A stretch of 64,000 nucleotides of DNA from Morganella morganii. GTDB lineage: Bacteria > Pseudomonadota > Gammaproteobacteria > Enterobacterales > Enterobacteriaceae. Shown piece after piece: positions 48,749 through 58,271 of the stretch. Below the pieces are notes generated by a model that was given only the letters and a program-made list of their open reading frames with translations, was not told where the DNA came from and made no database searches. Where the stretch lies: assembly GCF_003996855.1 (NCBI RefSeq), contig NZ_NRQY01000001.1, positions 169,517 to 233,516 on the forward strand, in the 5' to 3' direction. Position 1 is the first letter of the stretch. Every line of letters starts with the position of its first letter. The position numbers were made by a program, and so were the translations under genes.

Positions 48749-50713
48749 TTATGCATTACTGACCATCGCCTGTGGTGACTGTGCCTGTTCATCGAACATA
48801 CTCAGCATCTCGCGGGCGGCCTGACGACCGGCCGCCATGGCGGTGACTACCAGATCCGCGCCGTGTACCGCATCACCGGAAGCAAAGATTTTCGGGTTAG
48901 TCGTCTGGTTGCTCATGCGGCCATTGCCGCCGGTTTTAATTTGTCCCCATTTATCCAGCCGGACATTATAACCGCTGAGCCACGGCATCGGATGAAACTG
49001 GAAGCCGAACGCCATAATCAGCACATCCGCATCGAGGATAAATTCAGAACCTTCCACCAGTTTCGGACGGCGGCGGCCATCCGGTCCCGGCTCACCAAGC
49101 TGGGTGCGGATAAGCCCGATACCGCTGACAGCCCCCTGCTCATTGCGGTCAATAAACTGCGGCTGCACGTTATAGAGGAATTCCACACCTTCTTCGCGGG
49201 CGTTGATCACCTCTTTCTTCGAGCCGGGCATACTGGCCTCATCACGGCGGTAGGCGCAGATAACACTCTCAGCACCACGGCGGACAGCGGTACGTACGCA
49301 ATCCATCGCGGTATCACCACCGCCGAGCACCACCACTTTTTTCCCTTCCACATCAATCCACGGGTATTCATCCGCGACCGGCAGCCCCATCACTTCGCGG
49401 GTACTGGCGATCAGGAACGGCAGTGCCTGCACGACGCCCGGGGAATCCTCATGCTCCAGTCCGGCTTTCATCATGCCATAGGTTCCGACCCCCAGCAGCA
49501 CCGCGTCATATTCATTCATCAGGCGGCTGAACGGAATATCTTTACCGATTTCACAGTTCAGATGGAAGGTGATCCCCATATCCGTGAAAATCTGCCGCCG
49601 CTGTGCCATCAGTTGCTTGTCCAGCTTGAACGGCGGAATACCGAAAGTCAGCAGGCCGCCAATTTCCGGATGGCGCTCAAACACTTCAGCTTTCACCCCG
49701 GCACGGGTCAGCACATCCGCACAGCCCAGTCCGGCAGGCCCTGCACCGATAATCGCAACCCGTTCCGGGCGGGGAACCACATCCTCCGCCACCGACGGAC
49801 GCCAGCCCATCTCAAAGGCCGTATCGGTGATATAACGTTCGATATTTCCCACGGTTACCGCACCGCCGTGGTTACGCAGCGTACAGCGGCTTTCACACAG
49901 TCTGTCCTGCGGGCAGACACGGCCACAGATTTCCGGCAGCGAACTGGTGGAGTTACTCAGCTCCGCCGCCTCAATAATTTTGCCTTCGCGCACCAGACGG
50001 ACAAAATCCGGAATAGAGTTGTGCAGCGGGCATGACAGATTACACATCGCCTTTTGTGAGCAGTACAGGCAGCGCTCACTTTCATAACCGGCACACTGTT
50101 CATTCAGCCCGATATAAATTTCATCGAAATGGTTTTTGCGCAGCGCCGCACTCTGTTTCTGTGTTCCTTCACGCGGCGGACGTTTGAGGATCTCAAACCG
50201 GATTTCCGACTGACGCGCCCGGTTGTATGCGCCGGTGGCTGCCCGCATCAGGCGGTCATTGCGCAGGATCACCAATTTATGTTCATCCAGGATGCTGAGT
50301 GCGCTGGTCGGGCAGTTAGTCACACACGCGGGCGACCCGCCGGTGGTATCACATAAATCGCATTTCTGCGCCAGTTCGTGCGAGTGATCAAACGTCATCA
50401 CCATTTCCATCGCACCGAACGGGCAAACCAGCACGCAGCTTTTACAGCCGATGCATTTCTCCTGGTCCAGTTTGACAATATTATCCGCCACATACAGTGC
50501 ATCCACCGGGCAGGCAGCGGCACAGGGGGAGTCTTCACACTGACGGCAGGTGACAGCCAGGCTGTCATTCTCTTTGAACATGACGCGGATACGCGGGGCG
50601 TAATTACGGCTGTCATGCGGCCAGTGGTGATCATTATGCGCGACAACGCAGGCAATTTCGCAGGCGTGACATCCGATGCATTTCCGGCTGTCCGCAACTA
50701 TACATTTGTTCAT
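48749..50713 (-). CDS. aegA: AegA/YgfT-family Fe-S flavoprotein oxidoreductase
   Basis: About 654 residues from ATG 50713. N-terminal ferredoxin part: CIGCHACEIAC, CRQCEDSPCAAACP and CIGCKSCVLVCPFG (several [4Fe-4S]). Then a GltD-like region with CPLHNSIPDF, CGRVCPQDRLCESRC, FAD motif IIGAGPAGLGCADVL, NAD(P) motif VVLGGGDTAMDCVRTAVRRG and the C-terminal SGDAVHGADLVVTAMAAGRQAA. In E. coli AegA and YgfT take part in formate-linked anaerobic urate breakdown. The symbol is approximate; AegA and YgfT are close paralogs. Next to xanQ. Confidence 0.88.
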   Translation of the reverse strand: MNKCIVADSRKCIGCHACEIACVVAHNDHHWPHDSRNYAPRIRVMFKENDSLAVTCRQCEDSPCAAACPVDALYVADNIVKLDQEKCIGCKSCVLVCPFGAMEMVMTFDHSHELAQKCDLCDTTGGSPACVTNCPTSALSILDEHKLVILRNDRLMRAATGAYNRARQSEIRFEILKRPPREGTQKQSAALRKNHFDEIYIGLNEQCAGYESERCLYCSQKAMCNLSCPLHNSIPDFVRLVREGKIIEAAELSNSTSSLPEICGRVCPQDRLCESRCTLRNHGGAVTVGNIERYITDTAFEMGWRPSVAEDVVPRPERVAIIGAGPAGLGCADVLTRAGVKAEVFERHPEIGGLLTFGIPPFKLDKQLMAQRRQIFTDMGITFHLNCEIGKDIPFSRLMNEYDAVLLGVGTYGMMKAGLEHEDSPGVVQALPFLIASTREVMGLPVADEYPWIDVEGKKVVVLGGGDTAMDCVRTAVRRGAESVICAYRRDEASMPGSKKEVINAREEGVEFLYNVQPQFIDRNEQGAVSGIGLIRTQLGEPGPDGRRRPKLVEGSEFILDADVLIMAFGFQFHPMPWLSGYNVRLDKWGQIKTGGNGRMSNQTTNPKIFASGDAVHGADLVVTAMAAGRQAAREMLSMFDEQAQSPQAMVSNA

Positions 50714-51014
50714 GTTCACCTATCGCTTTCCGGGTTTTCAGTGTGGGTAACCATGCAATAACCGGGCAAATTCGTCCCGTCTTTGTCTGTTTTATGGCCA
50801 TTTTGCGGGACGGGTCAAATTTTGCGGATGCAGGAACGCAATAACACACCCGCAACAGGGTTACCGGATTTTTTTTACTTTAACGGGGAGTGTGATTTGT
50901 TTTTTTGACCTGACGCGGTCTTAAGCGGAATAAAAAAAATTGAATCGTATCAGCTGATAACAGACGCTTCCGTGGAAGAAGCGTCTGTGAATATCCGGGA
51001 TTTATCTGAACCGG
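50714..51014. other. Intergenic region with the psuT 3' hairpin
   Basis: About 300 bp between aegA and psuT, both on the minus strand. It would contain the aegA promoter. Apart from the hairpin at 50961 I see no gene or clear operator. Confidence 0.45.
50961..50987 (-). terminator. Hairpin after psuT
   Basis: CAGACGCTTC and GAAGCGTCTG, a 10-bp perfect stem with a 7-nt loop. The T-tract is weak. Confidence 0.6.
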
Positions 51015-52277
51015 TCAGACACCCGGTGCCATCGCCAGGCCGATAAATAACCCGGCAATCGTCGCACTCATCAGGTTGGATAATGTCGCCGCCAGCAGTG
51101 CACGGATACCCACACGGGCGATATCAGATGCCCGCTCCGGTGCAACCGCACTGAACGCCCCGACCACCACCGCAATCGAGCCGAAGTTGGCAAAACCGCA
51201 TAACGCAAAGGAGATCACGGCGATGGTTTTGGCATCCAGTGTGCCGTCGTGTAAATGCGGGGAAAAATCCACATAGGCCACGAATTCATTAATCGCCAGT
51301 TTTTCACCGATCAGACTGCCCGCCAGAGCAACGTGTTCGCTGCTCACGCCCATCAGATAAGCCAGTGGCGAGAAAATATAACCGAACAGGCTTTGCAGGC
51401 TGATCCCTTCAAAACCCAGGATTCCGCCGAGGCCGCCAATCAGCCCGTTAATCAGGGCAATCAGTGCCACAAATGCCAGCACCACTGTTGCCACGCCGAC
51501 CGCAATTTTCAGCCCGAGCATCGCACCGCCCGCTGCCGCTTCAATAATACTGGCCGGCCGTTTTTCACTGAAGGAAATTTCCGTGAATTCCACGGTGGAT
51601 TCCTGTGTCGCCGGGCTTAACATCCGCGCAAATAAGATCCCGCCCGGAATTGCCATCAGAGAGGCTGCCAGCAGATATTCAATCGGTACACCCAGTCCGG
51701 CGTAACCCACCAGCATTGACCCGGCAATAGAGGCCATGCCGCTGCAAATCACCGTGAATAATTCATTGTTATTCATCCGGCTGACAAAGGGTTTCAGTAC
51801 CGCCGGTAACTCATTCTGACCAAGGAAAATGGTAGTCACCGCAGCAAAGGATTCGATCTTGCTGATTTTCATGGTTTTCTGGAAGACATATGCCAGAATA
51901 TTGATCACCCAGCGCATAATGCCGAGGTAATACAAAATCGCAATCAATGAGGTGATAAAGATAATGGCGGGCAATACACGGAACGCGAAGATAAACCCGG
52001 CCCCATCGAATAACACATCCATTTTCGGCCCGACCAGGCTGCCGAAAATAAAGGCGCTGCCCGCATCACTGTAGGCGATAACATTGTTCACACCCGACGC
52101 AATGGTCTGAATAAACCATTTCCCCGCCGGGATATACAGCATAATGGCTCCGAGTGCCACCTGTAACAGCAGTGCCGCGCCGACAGTGCGCAGACTGATT
52201 TTCCGCTTATTCACCGAAAAGAGAAATGCTATCAGTAATAAGACGCCGATCCCCGCCAAACTCCGTAATAAATCCAT
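51015..52277 (-). CDS. psuT: Concentrative nucleoside transporter PsuT (pseudouridine)
   Basis: 420 residues, CNT family. GSLVGPKMDVLFDGAGFIFAFRVLPAIIFI, FLGQNELPAVLKPF (CNT signature), ICSGMASIAGSMLVGYAGLGVP and SFALCGFANFGSIAVVVGAFSAVAPER are all present. It is closer to E. coli YeiM/PsuT than to NupC, and the upstream psuG and psuK genes fit pseudouridine uptake. Confidence 0.9.
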   Translation of the reverse strand: MDLLRSLAGIGVLLLIAFLFSVNKRKISLRTVGAALLLQVALGAIMLYIPAGKWFIQTIASGVNNVIAYSDAGSAFIFGSLVGPKMDVLFDGAGFIFAFRVLPAIIFITSLIAILYYLGIMRWVINILAYVFQKTMKISKIESFAAVTTIFLGQNELPAVLKPFVSRMNNNELFTVICSGMASIAGSMLVGYAGLGVPIEYLLAASLMAIPGGILFARMLSPATQESTVEFTEISFSEKRPASIIEAAAGGAMLGLKIAVGVATVVLAFVALIALINGLIGGLGGILGFEGISLQSLFGYIFSPLAYLMGVSSEHVALAGSLIGEKLAINEFVAYVDFSPHLHDGTLDAKTIAVISFALCGFANFGSIAVVVGAFSAVAPERASDIARVGIRALLAATLSNLMSATIAGLFIGLAMAPGV

Positions 52278-52323
52278 AATCCGGCCCCGTGGTTATTATA
52301 CTCATCAGTTGTATGCTGCAATG

Positions 52324-52362
52324 CCCGGTAAAGGCTGATCTTGAGATCAGCACCTTACCGGG
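52324..52362. repeat. 39-nt hairpin between psuG and psuT
   Basis: CCCGGTAA.. and ..TTACCGGG flank a GCTGATCT/GATCAGC inner stem. There is no T-run, so it is probably an mRNA processing or stability hairpin within the operon. Confidence 0.5.
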
Positions 52363-52406
52363 TCATGTGTTTCATCCGTTGTTATGACCGGTTACCGGTC
52401 AGCCGC

Positions 52407-53339
52407 TTACAGTTGCTGATAAGCGGAGGCGATACGGGCAGCCAGTTTCGCGTTATTGAACACCAGCTCAATGTTGGAGTTCACACTGTTACCGCCGGTC
52501 AGCTCTGCCACACGGGCCAGCAGGAACGGCGTGCTTGCTTTGCCGTTAATGCCCTGCTCATCTGCTTCACGCACCGCCTGTGCGATTGCACTGTTGATGG
52601 TTTCTTCCGGCATGGCAAACTCATGCGGAATCGGGTTGGCAATCACCATGCCTCCGTTCAGACCGGTCGCCCACTTGGCATGTAGTGCTTTTGCCACGTT
52701 TTCCGGCGTTTCCATACGGATGGTGACCGGGAATTCACTTTCGCGGCAGAAGAACGCCGGTAATTTATCCGTCTGATAGCCGACAACCGGCACGCCGTAG
52801 GTTTCCAGGTACTCGGTGGTCAGCCCCAGATCCAGAATGGATTTGGCACCGGCGCAGACAACCGCGACATTGGTTTGCGCCAGTTCCTGTAAATCCGCTG
52901 AGATATCAAAGGTGTGTTCCGCACCGCGGTGCACACCGCCGATCCCGCCGGTGGCAAAAACAGCAATCCCGGCCATTTCCGCGATAATCATGGTGGAGGC
53001 CACTGTTGTTGCACCGTGAATGCCCTGAGCAATCACAAACGGCAGGTCTCGGCGGCTCACTTTCATTACTTTGTGGCCTTCTTTGCCGAGCATCTCAATC
53101 TCATCATGAGACAAACCTGCTTTCATACGGCCGTTAATCACTGCAATCGTCGCCGGGATCGCACCGTTGTCGCGGATACGCTGTTCAACTTCAAACGCCA
53201 TTTTCACGTTGTCCGGATACGGCATACCGTGAGAAATAATGGTGGATTCCAGTGCCACAACCGGCTTTTTCTCCGCGAGAGCCTGTGCAACCTCAGGGGA
53301 AATATCCAGATATTCTGCGTTCAGTTGTTGAGTTTTCAT
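52407..53339 (-). CDS. psuG: Pseudouridine-5'-phosphate glycosidase
   Basis: 310 residues. Conserved PsuG stretches: VALESTIISHGMPYPDNVKMA, GATTVASTMIIAEMAGIAVFATGGIGGVHRGAEHTFDISADL, VCAGAKSILDLGLTTEYLET and NGGMVIANPIPHEFAM. Mn-dependent cleavage of the C-C glycosidic bond gives uracil and ribose-5-P. It overlaps psuK by 4 bp (ATGA). Confidence 0.96.
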   Translation of the reverse strand: MKTQQLNAEYLDISPEVAQALAEKKPVVALESTIISHGMPYPDNVKMAFEVEQRIRDNGAIPATIAVINGRMKAGLSHDEIEMLGKEGHKVMKVSRRDLPFVIAQGIHGATTVASTMIIAEMAGIAVFATGGIGGVHRGAEHTFDISADLQELAQTNVAVVCAGAKSILDLGLTTEYLETYGVPVVGYQTDKLPAFFCRESEFPVTIRMETPENVAKALHAKWATGLNGGMVIANPIPHEFAMPEETINSAIAQAVREADEQGINGKASTPFLLARVAELTGGNSVNSNIELVFNNAKLAARIASAYQQL

Positions 53340-54427
53340 GCTTGTGATTCCATTAGTTTGTGAACACTGTCTTTTGACAGACCGGGATTATTCGTCAGCT
53401 CGCTGGCGAGCGTCAGGGCGGAGCAGCCCTGGGAAAAACGGATACTCTGTGACAGCGGCTCACCTTCGAGCCAGCAGCGGGCAAGGCCGGCCATCATGGC
53501 GTCACCGGCACCGGTCACATTGACAATGTGGACACTGAACGGCTTCGACCAGCCGTTTTCACCGCCCGCTTCGCTGTAATAAACGCCCTCGCCGCCCATG
53601 CTCAGGGCAATGCGCTGTACTCCCTGCTCATGCAGGGCATCAGCGGCACGCACCACATCCTGTTTATTCTCCACTTTGATACCGGTGAGAATTTCCGCTT
53701 CAAAGCGGTTCGGTTTCAGGGTGTGGATATGGCTGAGCCACGGCTTGATTTTGTTCGCTTTGAACGCGGAAACGGTATCGACAAAGACCGGTACATTGCC
53801 CGCATTGGTAAACAGCCACTCCAGCGCGCCTTCCGACAGATTGCAGTCCGCCACCAGCACACCGGCGTGCCGGATCAGATCCCGGGAGGTTGCCAGTAAT
53901 GCAGGCGTCAGTTTTTCCAGGATGCGCATGTCATTGATGGCGGTGATCATTTCACCCTGCGGGTCCAGCAGCGACAGATAGGTTGACGTGGTTTCCCCGT
54001 GCAGGCGATGCAGATTACTGACATTCACACCGGCCAGTTTTGCCTGTTCGTACAGGGTGTTACCGTAGAAATCATCACCAATAACGGAGATAAAATGAGA
54101 TTCACAGCCCAGCAGGGCAATATTCTGGGCAATATTGCGCCCGACCCCGCCGGGTGAACATTTAATGTGACCGGGATTAGAATCTTCATACACCAGATTC
54201 AGGTCAGAATAACCACAAACATCCATATTGGCTGAACCGACAGTCACCACATAGCGGTGCTCGGAGAGGATGTATCCCTTACCCTTGATGTAGCCTTTAT
54301 TCATCAGATTCATGATATGTCCGGCCACCGCAGAGCGGCTGATACCTAATACACCGGCCAGTTCCTGCTGCGGAATGAGCGGGTCACGCCGGAGGATCTG
54401 AAGGATTTGTTTTTCTCGACTGGTCAT
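53336..54427 (-). CDS. psuK: Pseudouridine kinase with N-terminal HTH (PfkB family)
   Basis: 363 residues from ATG 54427 (MTSREKQILQILRRDPL). An N-terminal winged HTH of about 55 residues (IPQQELAGVLGISRSAVAGHIMNLMNKG) precedes a PfkB kinase domain with SPGGVGRNIAQNIALLG and the catalytic NVTGAGDAMMAGLA. E. coli PsuK lacks the HTH; the paralog YeiI has it. The fusion suggests a kinase that also regulates its own psuK-psuG-psuT operon, which is inference. No clear Shine-Dalgarno is seen. Confidence 0.9.
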   Translation of the reverse strand: MTSREKQILQILRRDPLIPQQELAGVLGISRSAVAGHIMNLMNKGYIKGKGYILSEHRYVVTVGSANMDVCGYSDLNLVYEDSNPGHIKCSPGGVGRNIAQNIALLGCESHFISVIGDDFYGNTLYEQAKLAGVNVSNLHRLHGETTSTYLSLLDPQGEMITAINDMRILEKLTPALLATSRDLIRHAGVLVADCNLSEGALEWLFTNAGNVPVFVDTVSAFKANKIKPWLSHIHTLKPNRFEAEILTGIKVENKQDVVRAADALHEQGVQRIALSMGGEGVYYSEAGGENGWSKPFSVHIVNVTGAGDAMMAGLARCWLEGEPLSQSIRFSQGCSALTLASELTNNPGLSKDSVHKLMESQA

Positions 54428-54935
54428 AAGCGGACACTTGTTGGTTATTAAACATATGCTTGTTTTATTTTTTGCCCGCCACAAAGTAAAGCGATGAAAT
54501 AAAGATTTCGCCGGAATTCAGGTAATGATCGTAAAATGAGATGAGTGGGTTTTCAGCAGAAAAACAAGAGGGAGATCATGTTTTTTATATCATAAAAAAT
54601 AAAATAAAAAACATAACGTAATAACCATCAAAAAAAGAGAATAAATTAAAAAAATAATACTTATATCTATCAATCTGTTATAGCGCAGTTGTCACAACAG
54701 CAAACATGTGTTTGTTTTCATGATCTTATAATGAAAATACTGAAACAAGCGTTTTATCGTTACATTAATATCGTGATAGAAATCAAATAAAAAATCAGAA
54801 ATAAAAACAAAAAAGACCTGATATTTATTGCGGTAATTTTGTTTAAACTGATTGGCTGAATCGCTTATTCTTATTTTATTTTGAACTGACACGATTAATC
54901 AAGTTTTATATTAATTTATTAATGAAATAACAAAA
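54428..54935. other. AT-rich intergenic region, no gene seen
   Basis: About 510 bp upstream of psuK and downstream of zinT. Very AT-rich, and it should contain the psuK promoter. The frame at 54692-54892 (minus strand) lacks a ribosome binding site and plausible composition. Confidence 0.45.
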
Positions 54936-54966
54936 CAGCCCGGAAATAACATCTGTTTCCGGGCTG
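54936..54966 (-). terminator. Terminator of the rpmE2-rpmJ2-zinT operon
   Basis: CAGCCCGGAAA paired with TTTCCGGGCTG around a 9-nt loop, followed by TTTTG on the minus strand. Confidence 0.85.
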
Positions 54967-55002
54967 CTGATCATGTATTGCTGTGCTGTGTTAGCTTTGC
55001 TG

Positions 55003-55647
55003 TCAGTGGTGAAGCATTTCGTGAACGATATCTTTTCCGCTCATCGTATAAGGGTAATACGTCGGCCAGTTATCCAGCTGAGTCAGCAGAGCCTCCTGGG
55101 ATTCATTGCCCATATACAGGTGGAAATGACCGGCTTTTTCCGGTGCAATGATATGGTCGCTGAACTGGATATATTTCGGTGCATGACTGTTTTTATCTTT
55201 ACACTCAAACAGATAACGCGCCCCTTTCTTGCCGGAGGTGTAATTCAGGACCCGGTAACCGGCATACTGATATTCACACTGATCCACCTTATCCCCGCGA
55301 TGGAATTCAATAATATTATTTTCAATACCAATCATATCCACATCGGTTTTATAGCCCTTTGTATAATAAGCGCGATACTCTTCTGCGGTTTTATCGCCGT
55401 TCTTCGCGGCTTTCGCCTTCATCACCGGGTCCAGCTCACCACTGGCCAGATAAGGCGCCACAGACTGCCAGACGCCATCCCAGTCGCTCAACTGCCGATC
55501 TTTCACATCCTTATCCGCAAAAACACCTTCTGCGGCCTTACGCTGTGCTTCTGTCTGCGGTTTGTCGTGATGATGGCCGTGTGCCGCTGCCGCACCGCTG
55601 AATAATCCCGCCAGTAACAGTAACGGGAGAACTGATTTTGCTGTCAT
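55003..55647 (-). CDS. zinT: Periplasmic zinc-binding protein ZinT
   Basis: About 214 residues from ATG 55647 (MTAKSVLPLLLLAGLFSGAAAA signal peptide). A His-rich mature N-terminus (HGHHHDK) is followed by the ZinT lipocalin-like core: LSDWDGVWQSVAPYL, YKTDVDMIGIENN, APKYIQFSDHIIAPEKAGHFHLYMG and the C-terminal DIVHEMLHH. The His ligands HFH and the terminal HH match E. coli ZinT. It binds Zn and passes it to ZnuA. It starts 2 bp after rpmJ2, under a Zur box. Confidence 0.96.
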   Translation of the reverse strand: MTAKSVLPLLLLAGLFSGAAAAHGHHHDKPQTEAQRKAAEGVFADKDVKDRQLSDWDGVWQSVAPYLASGELDPVMKAKAAKNGDKTAEEYRAYYTKGYKTDVDMIGIENNIIEFHRGDKVDQCEYQYAGYRVLNYTSGKKGARYLFECKDKNSHAPKYIQFSDHIIAPEKAGHFHLYMGNESQEALLTQLDNWPTYYPYTMSGKDIVHEMLHH

Positions 55648-55649
55648 AA

Positions 55650-55775
55650 TCACCCCTGCACGGCTTTAAAACGCGGATTGGACTTACAAATTACATAAAT
55701 ACGGCCACGGAGACGGACAATTTTACAGTCCGGATGGCGCTGTTTCGCACTTTTCAGTGAACTTAATACCTGCAT
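55650..55775 (-). CDS. rpmJ2: Zinc-independent ribosomal protein bL36 paralog
   Basis: 41 residues, [20 protein letters not shown] ... ending [10 protein letters not shown], with GAGG upstream of ATG 55773-55775. Of the zinc-ribbon ligands in ordinary L36 only two Cys remain, and the His is gone, so this is the C-minus type (YkgO). Under zinc shortage it replaces the zinc-binding copy and frees zinc. It lies between rpmE2 and zinT. Confidence 0.95.
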   Translation of the reverse strand: MQVLSSLKSAKQRHPDCKIVRLRGRIYVICKSNPRFKAVQG

Positions 55776-55792
55776 CGGTTTTTCCTCTTCTT

Positions 55793-56041
55793 TTAATGTA
55801 CAAAACGCCCGAAGCGCTTGGTAAAACGGGCCACATTCCCTTCCTGAGAGTGTGTTTTCTGCTTGCCGGTGTAGAACGGATGAGAGTGAGACGAGACATC
55901 CAGAGTGATATAAGGATAAATCTGCCCCTCAAACTCGATGGTTCTTTCCGTTCTGATGGTGGAACCGACTTTGAAATACACGTCTGCCGTGGTGTCGTGG
56001 AAGATAACAGTCCGGTAATCCGGATGAATATCGGGTTTCAT
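55793..56041 (-). CDS. rpmE2: Zinc-independent ribosomal protein bL31 type B
   Basis: 82 residues, [25 protein letters not shown] start. No Cys at all, so it lacks the CxxC zinc site of type A L31 (RpmE). Contains the L31 signature SHPFYTGKQ. First gene of the Zur operon; GAGG lies 5 nt before the ATG. Confidence 0.96.
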   Translation of the reverse strand: MKPDIHPDYRTVIFHDTTADVYFKVGSTIRTERTIEFEGQIYPYITLDVSSHSHPFYTGKQKTHSQEGNVARFTKRFGRFVH

Positions 56042-56054
56042 GGTTGCCTCATTT

Positions 56055-56074
56055 TGTTATGTTATAACATAACA
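56055..56074. promoter_or_regulatory. Zur operator
   Basis: TGTTATGTTATAACATAACA, a perfect 20-bp palindrome matching the Zur consensus core (GTTATA..TATAAC type), 13 bp upstream of rpmE2. It would coordinate rpmE2-rpmJ2-zinT with zinc status. Confidence 0.88.
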
Positions 56075-56187
56075 ATAATGATTTTTATCGCGGTTGACCA
56101 CTATTTTTTAACCCTGATTTTTATACGGAAAAGGAAGGCAACGGAGAAAAAAAGGAAACATAAATCAGATCAAAAGGATATAAAAAC

Positions 56188-56218
56188 GGGCAGCCACCGG
56201 TGAATACGGTGGCTGCCC
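56188..56218 (-). terminator. Terminator of gss
   Basis: GGGCAGCCACCG paired with CGGTGGCTGCCC around a 7-nt loop, then GTTTTT on the minus strand. Confidence 0.9.
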
Positions 56219-56241
56219 GGGATAAGCACAACAGTCAGAAA

Positions 56242-58132
56242 TCAGTTATCTGCCAGAAAATCCTTATCTTCCAATACCCGCAACGGCTCAATATCACTCT
56301 CTTTTTTAATAACCAGAGACGGATCAGAACGCAGACAAACGCCGCCGTAATGGCCGCCGACCGTAAAGGCGCACACCTGGATATAGCGGCCGGCCACTTT
56401 CGGTAAACACCAGAGCTGCTGATAGACGTTTTCCTGCTCACCGAAACGGCCGCAGGTTTCATCCAGCACTTCGTCGCGGTGATCCACCAGCCCGATATTA
56501 CTGCCGCAACGTCCGGCGATCGGTTTAACCGCATAACCGGTCTGCCGCAATTCATCGCTGAGTTCAAACTCCGTATCCAGCAGATAAGGATGATGCGGGA
56601 ACAGTGACCACAGGATCGGCAGGATCGCTTTGTTGCCCGGGATCACCGTCCATAACGGCTCAAATACCCGGATTTCCGGCCGCAGCAGCACATCAATCAG
56701 CCGCACATCATTCTCGTGGCGCGGATGGCCGGTGCGGATAGGCAGCGCGGAGTATGTCCGGTCGCTTTCACTCTCCTGCCGCAGCTGTTCCAGCGCCGTT
56801 TCCCAGGCCCAGGTTTTCCAGACACATTTGAGCACACGCCCTTCGCCGTCGATGACCTGTCCGCTTTCATTCCAGCTCAGTTCATCCAGCCCGTGAATGA
56901 TCCGGTATCCGTACCCTGCCGCCGTGATGGCCCGCGCCATATTGAGGGCGTGGTAATCCTCTTCGCTGTCTTTATCCTGCATAATGTGGATAAACGGCTT
57001 GGCTGAGGTGTGTTTCCAGATATCCGCCAGCATGTCTGACAGGCGTTCCTCGGGGTCCCGGCCTTCTGTCAGCCCGCCCTGCTTCGCCCATTTTTTAATA
57101 ATCAGCCCGGTTTCCGCATGGCATGAGGCAGAATCCGCATTGTATTCATATACTTTCAGACCACGTTCATCCATACAGAAATCCAGTCTGCCGGTCACCA
57201 TATCATGACGCCGGTTCTGCCAGGAGAGCCGCAGGCGCGGCCAGAGGATTTCCGGGATATTGAATAATTTCAGCAGATTATCATCTTTCAGCACTTTTTC
57301 GGTGGCGTGCAGATACATCAGATGGACTTCGTTGGTTGCCTGCATCAGCGCATTTTCGGCCGTTTCCGAAATCGTGAAATACTCATGCGGGTCTGCATTC
57401 AGATTGTGGCCGTGATTGGCTTTGATATAGGCTTTTTCCATCGGATCAGATTCATCCAGCCATTTACCGGTGAAATCCGCTTTCTCATCCAGCCGGGCGG
57501 CGTGCAGTGTCATCAGCGACGGATTCACTGCCGGTTCTGTCCAGGCATACTCATCATCAATTGCCTGGATCATCCAGCCGAGAATCTGTGTATCCGGGAA
57601 AGTATCTGACAGGGTGTAATAACCATCTTTGACATGCATCGGCAGCTCGCGGGTCCATTGCTGACCGCGCGGCAGTTTATGGTGAATGACATTCTGCTCC
57701 ACAATCCGGACTTTATCCGCGCAGACCTGGGTTATCACCGCCACATGACCGGTGCGTTTAAACTCCCCCCTCCTGCCAGATAAGTAATGCTCCGGCTACC
57801 GGTGCCTGCTGGCAGCCGTTTTTAAACGCACGCAGCGGCAGAATGCTGTCATCCACCACATGACGCAGAAAACGCAGGGAAAAAATCTCATACGCCATCC
57901 CGACATCGGTAAACACCACACCGTAATTGAGATACAGGAAGCGGCGGGCAAATTCCACACACTGCCATTTGTATCCCATGTATTCATTTCCGATATAACT
58001 GCGGAAGGAAATATCATCCTCTTTTTCAGCTTCCGTGATGGTATCGTAATCAGAGGAATAGATAGCCACACCGCCGAGGCCATAGCCCAGCAATGTCCCG
58101 AAAGGTTCATGCTCTGTGGTGATTCCGCTCAT
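56242..58132 (-). pseudogene. gss: Bifunctional glutathionylspermidine amidase/synthetase, split by a homopolymer frameshift
   Basis: The 5' part (58132-57758) is the CHAP-fold amidase: IYSSDYDTITEAE, YMGYKWQCVEFARRFLYLNYG with the catalytic Cys. It stops soon after LLIWQEGGV. The 3' part (57744-56242) continues with GHVAVITQ-equivalent sequence and the whole ATP-grasp synthetase (YEYNADSASCHAETG, PLWTVIPGNKAILPILWSLFPHHPYLLDT, VKPIAGRCGSNIG). The break is at a G6 run (plus-strand C6, 57765-57770). Removing one G restores IWQEGEFKRTGHVAVIT, matching E. coli Gss, and a 629-residue protein. Otherwise every domain is intact. Confidence 0.88.
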
Positions 58133-58202
58133 AGTACGGCCTTACTGATATTATTTAAGTTACAATAGTTGTACTCGCTAATAATTCAGTATACGCCTGC
58201 AC

Positions 58203-58236
58203 ATAAAAAAACACCGATGCTTTTCTGCATCGGTGT
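58203..58236 (-). terminator. Terminator of uacT
   Basis: ACACCGATGC-N6-GCATCGGTGT, followed by TTTTTTT on the minus strand. Confidence 0.9.
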
Positions 58237-58271
58237 CAATCACCACTTCGGGTTATGCTTAGTGAGATATA

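Noticed and set aside
54692..54892. 66-codon minus-strand ORF between psuK and zinT
   Set aside because: No ribosome binding site; translation of AT-rich intergenic DNA.
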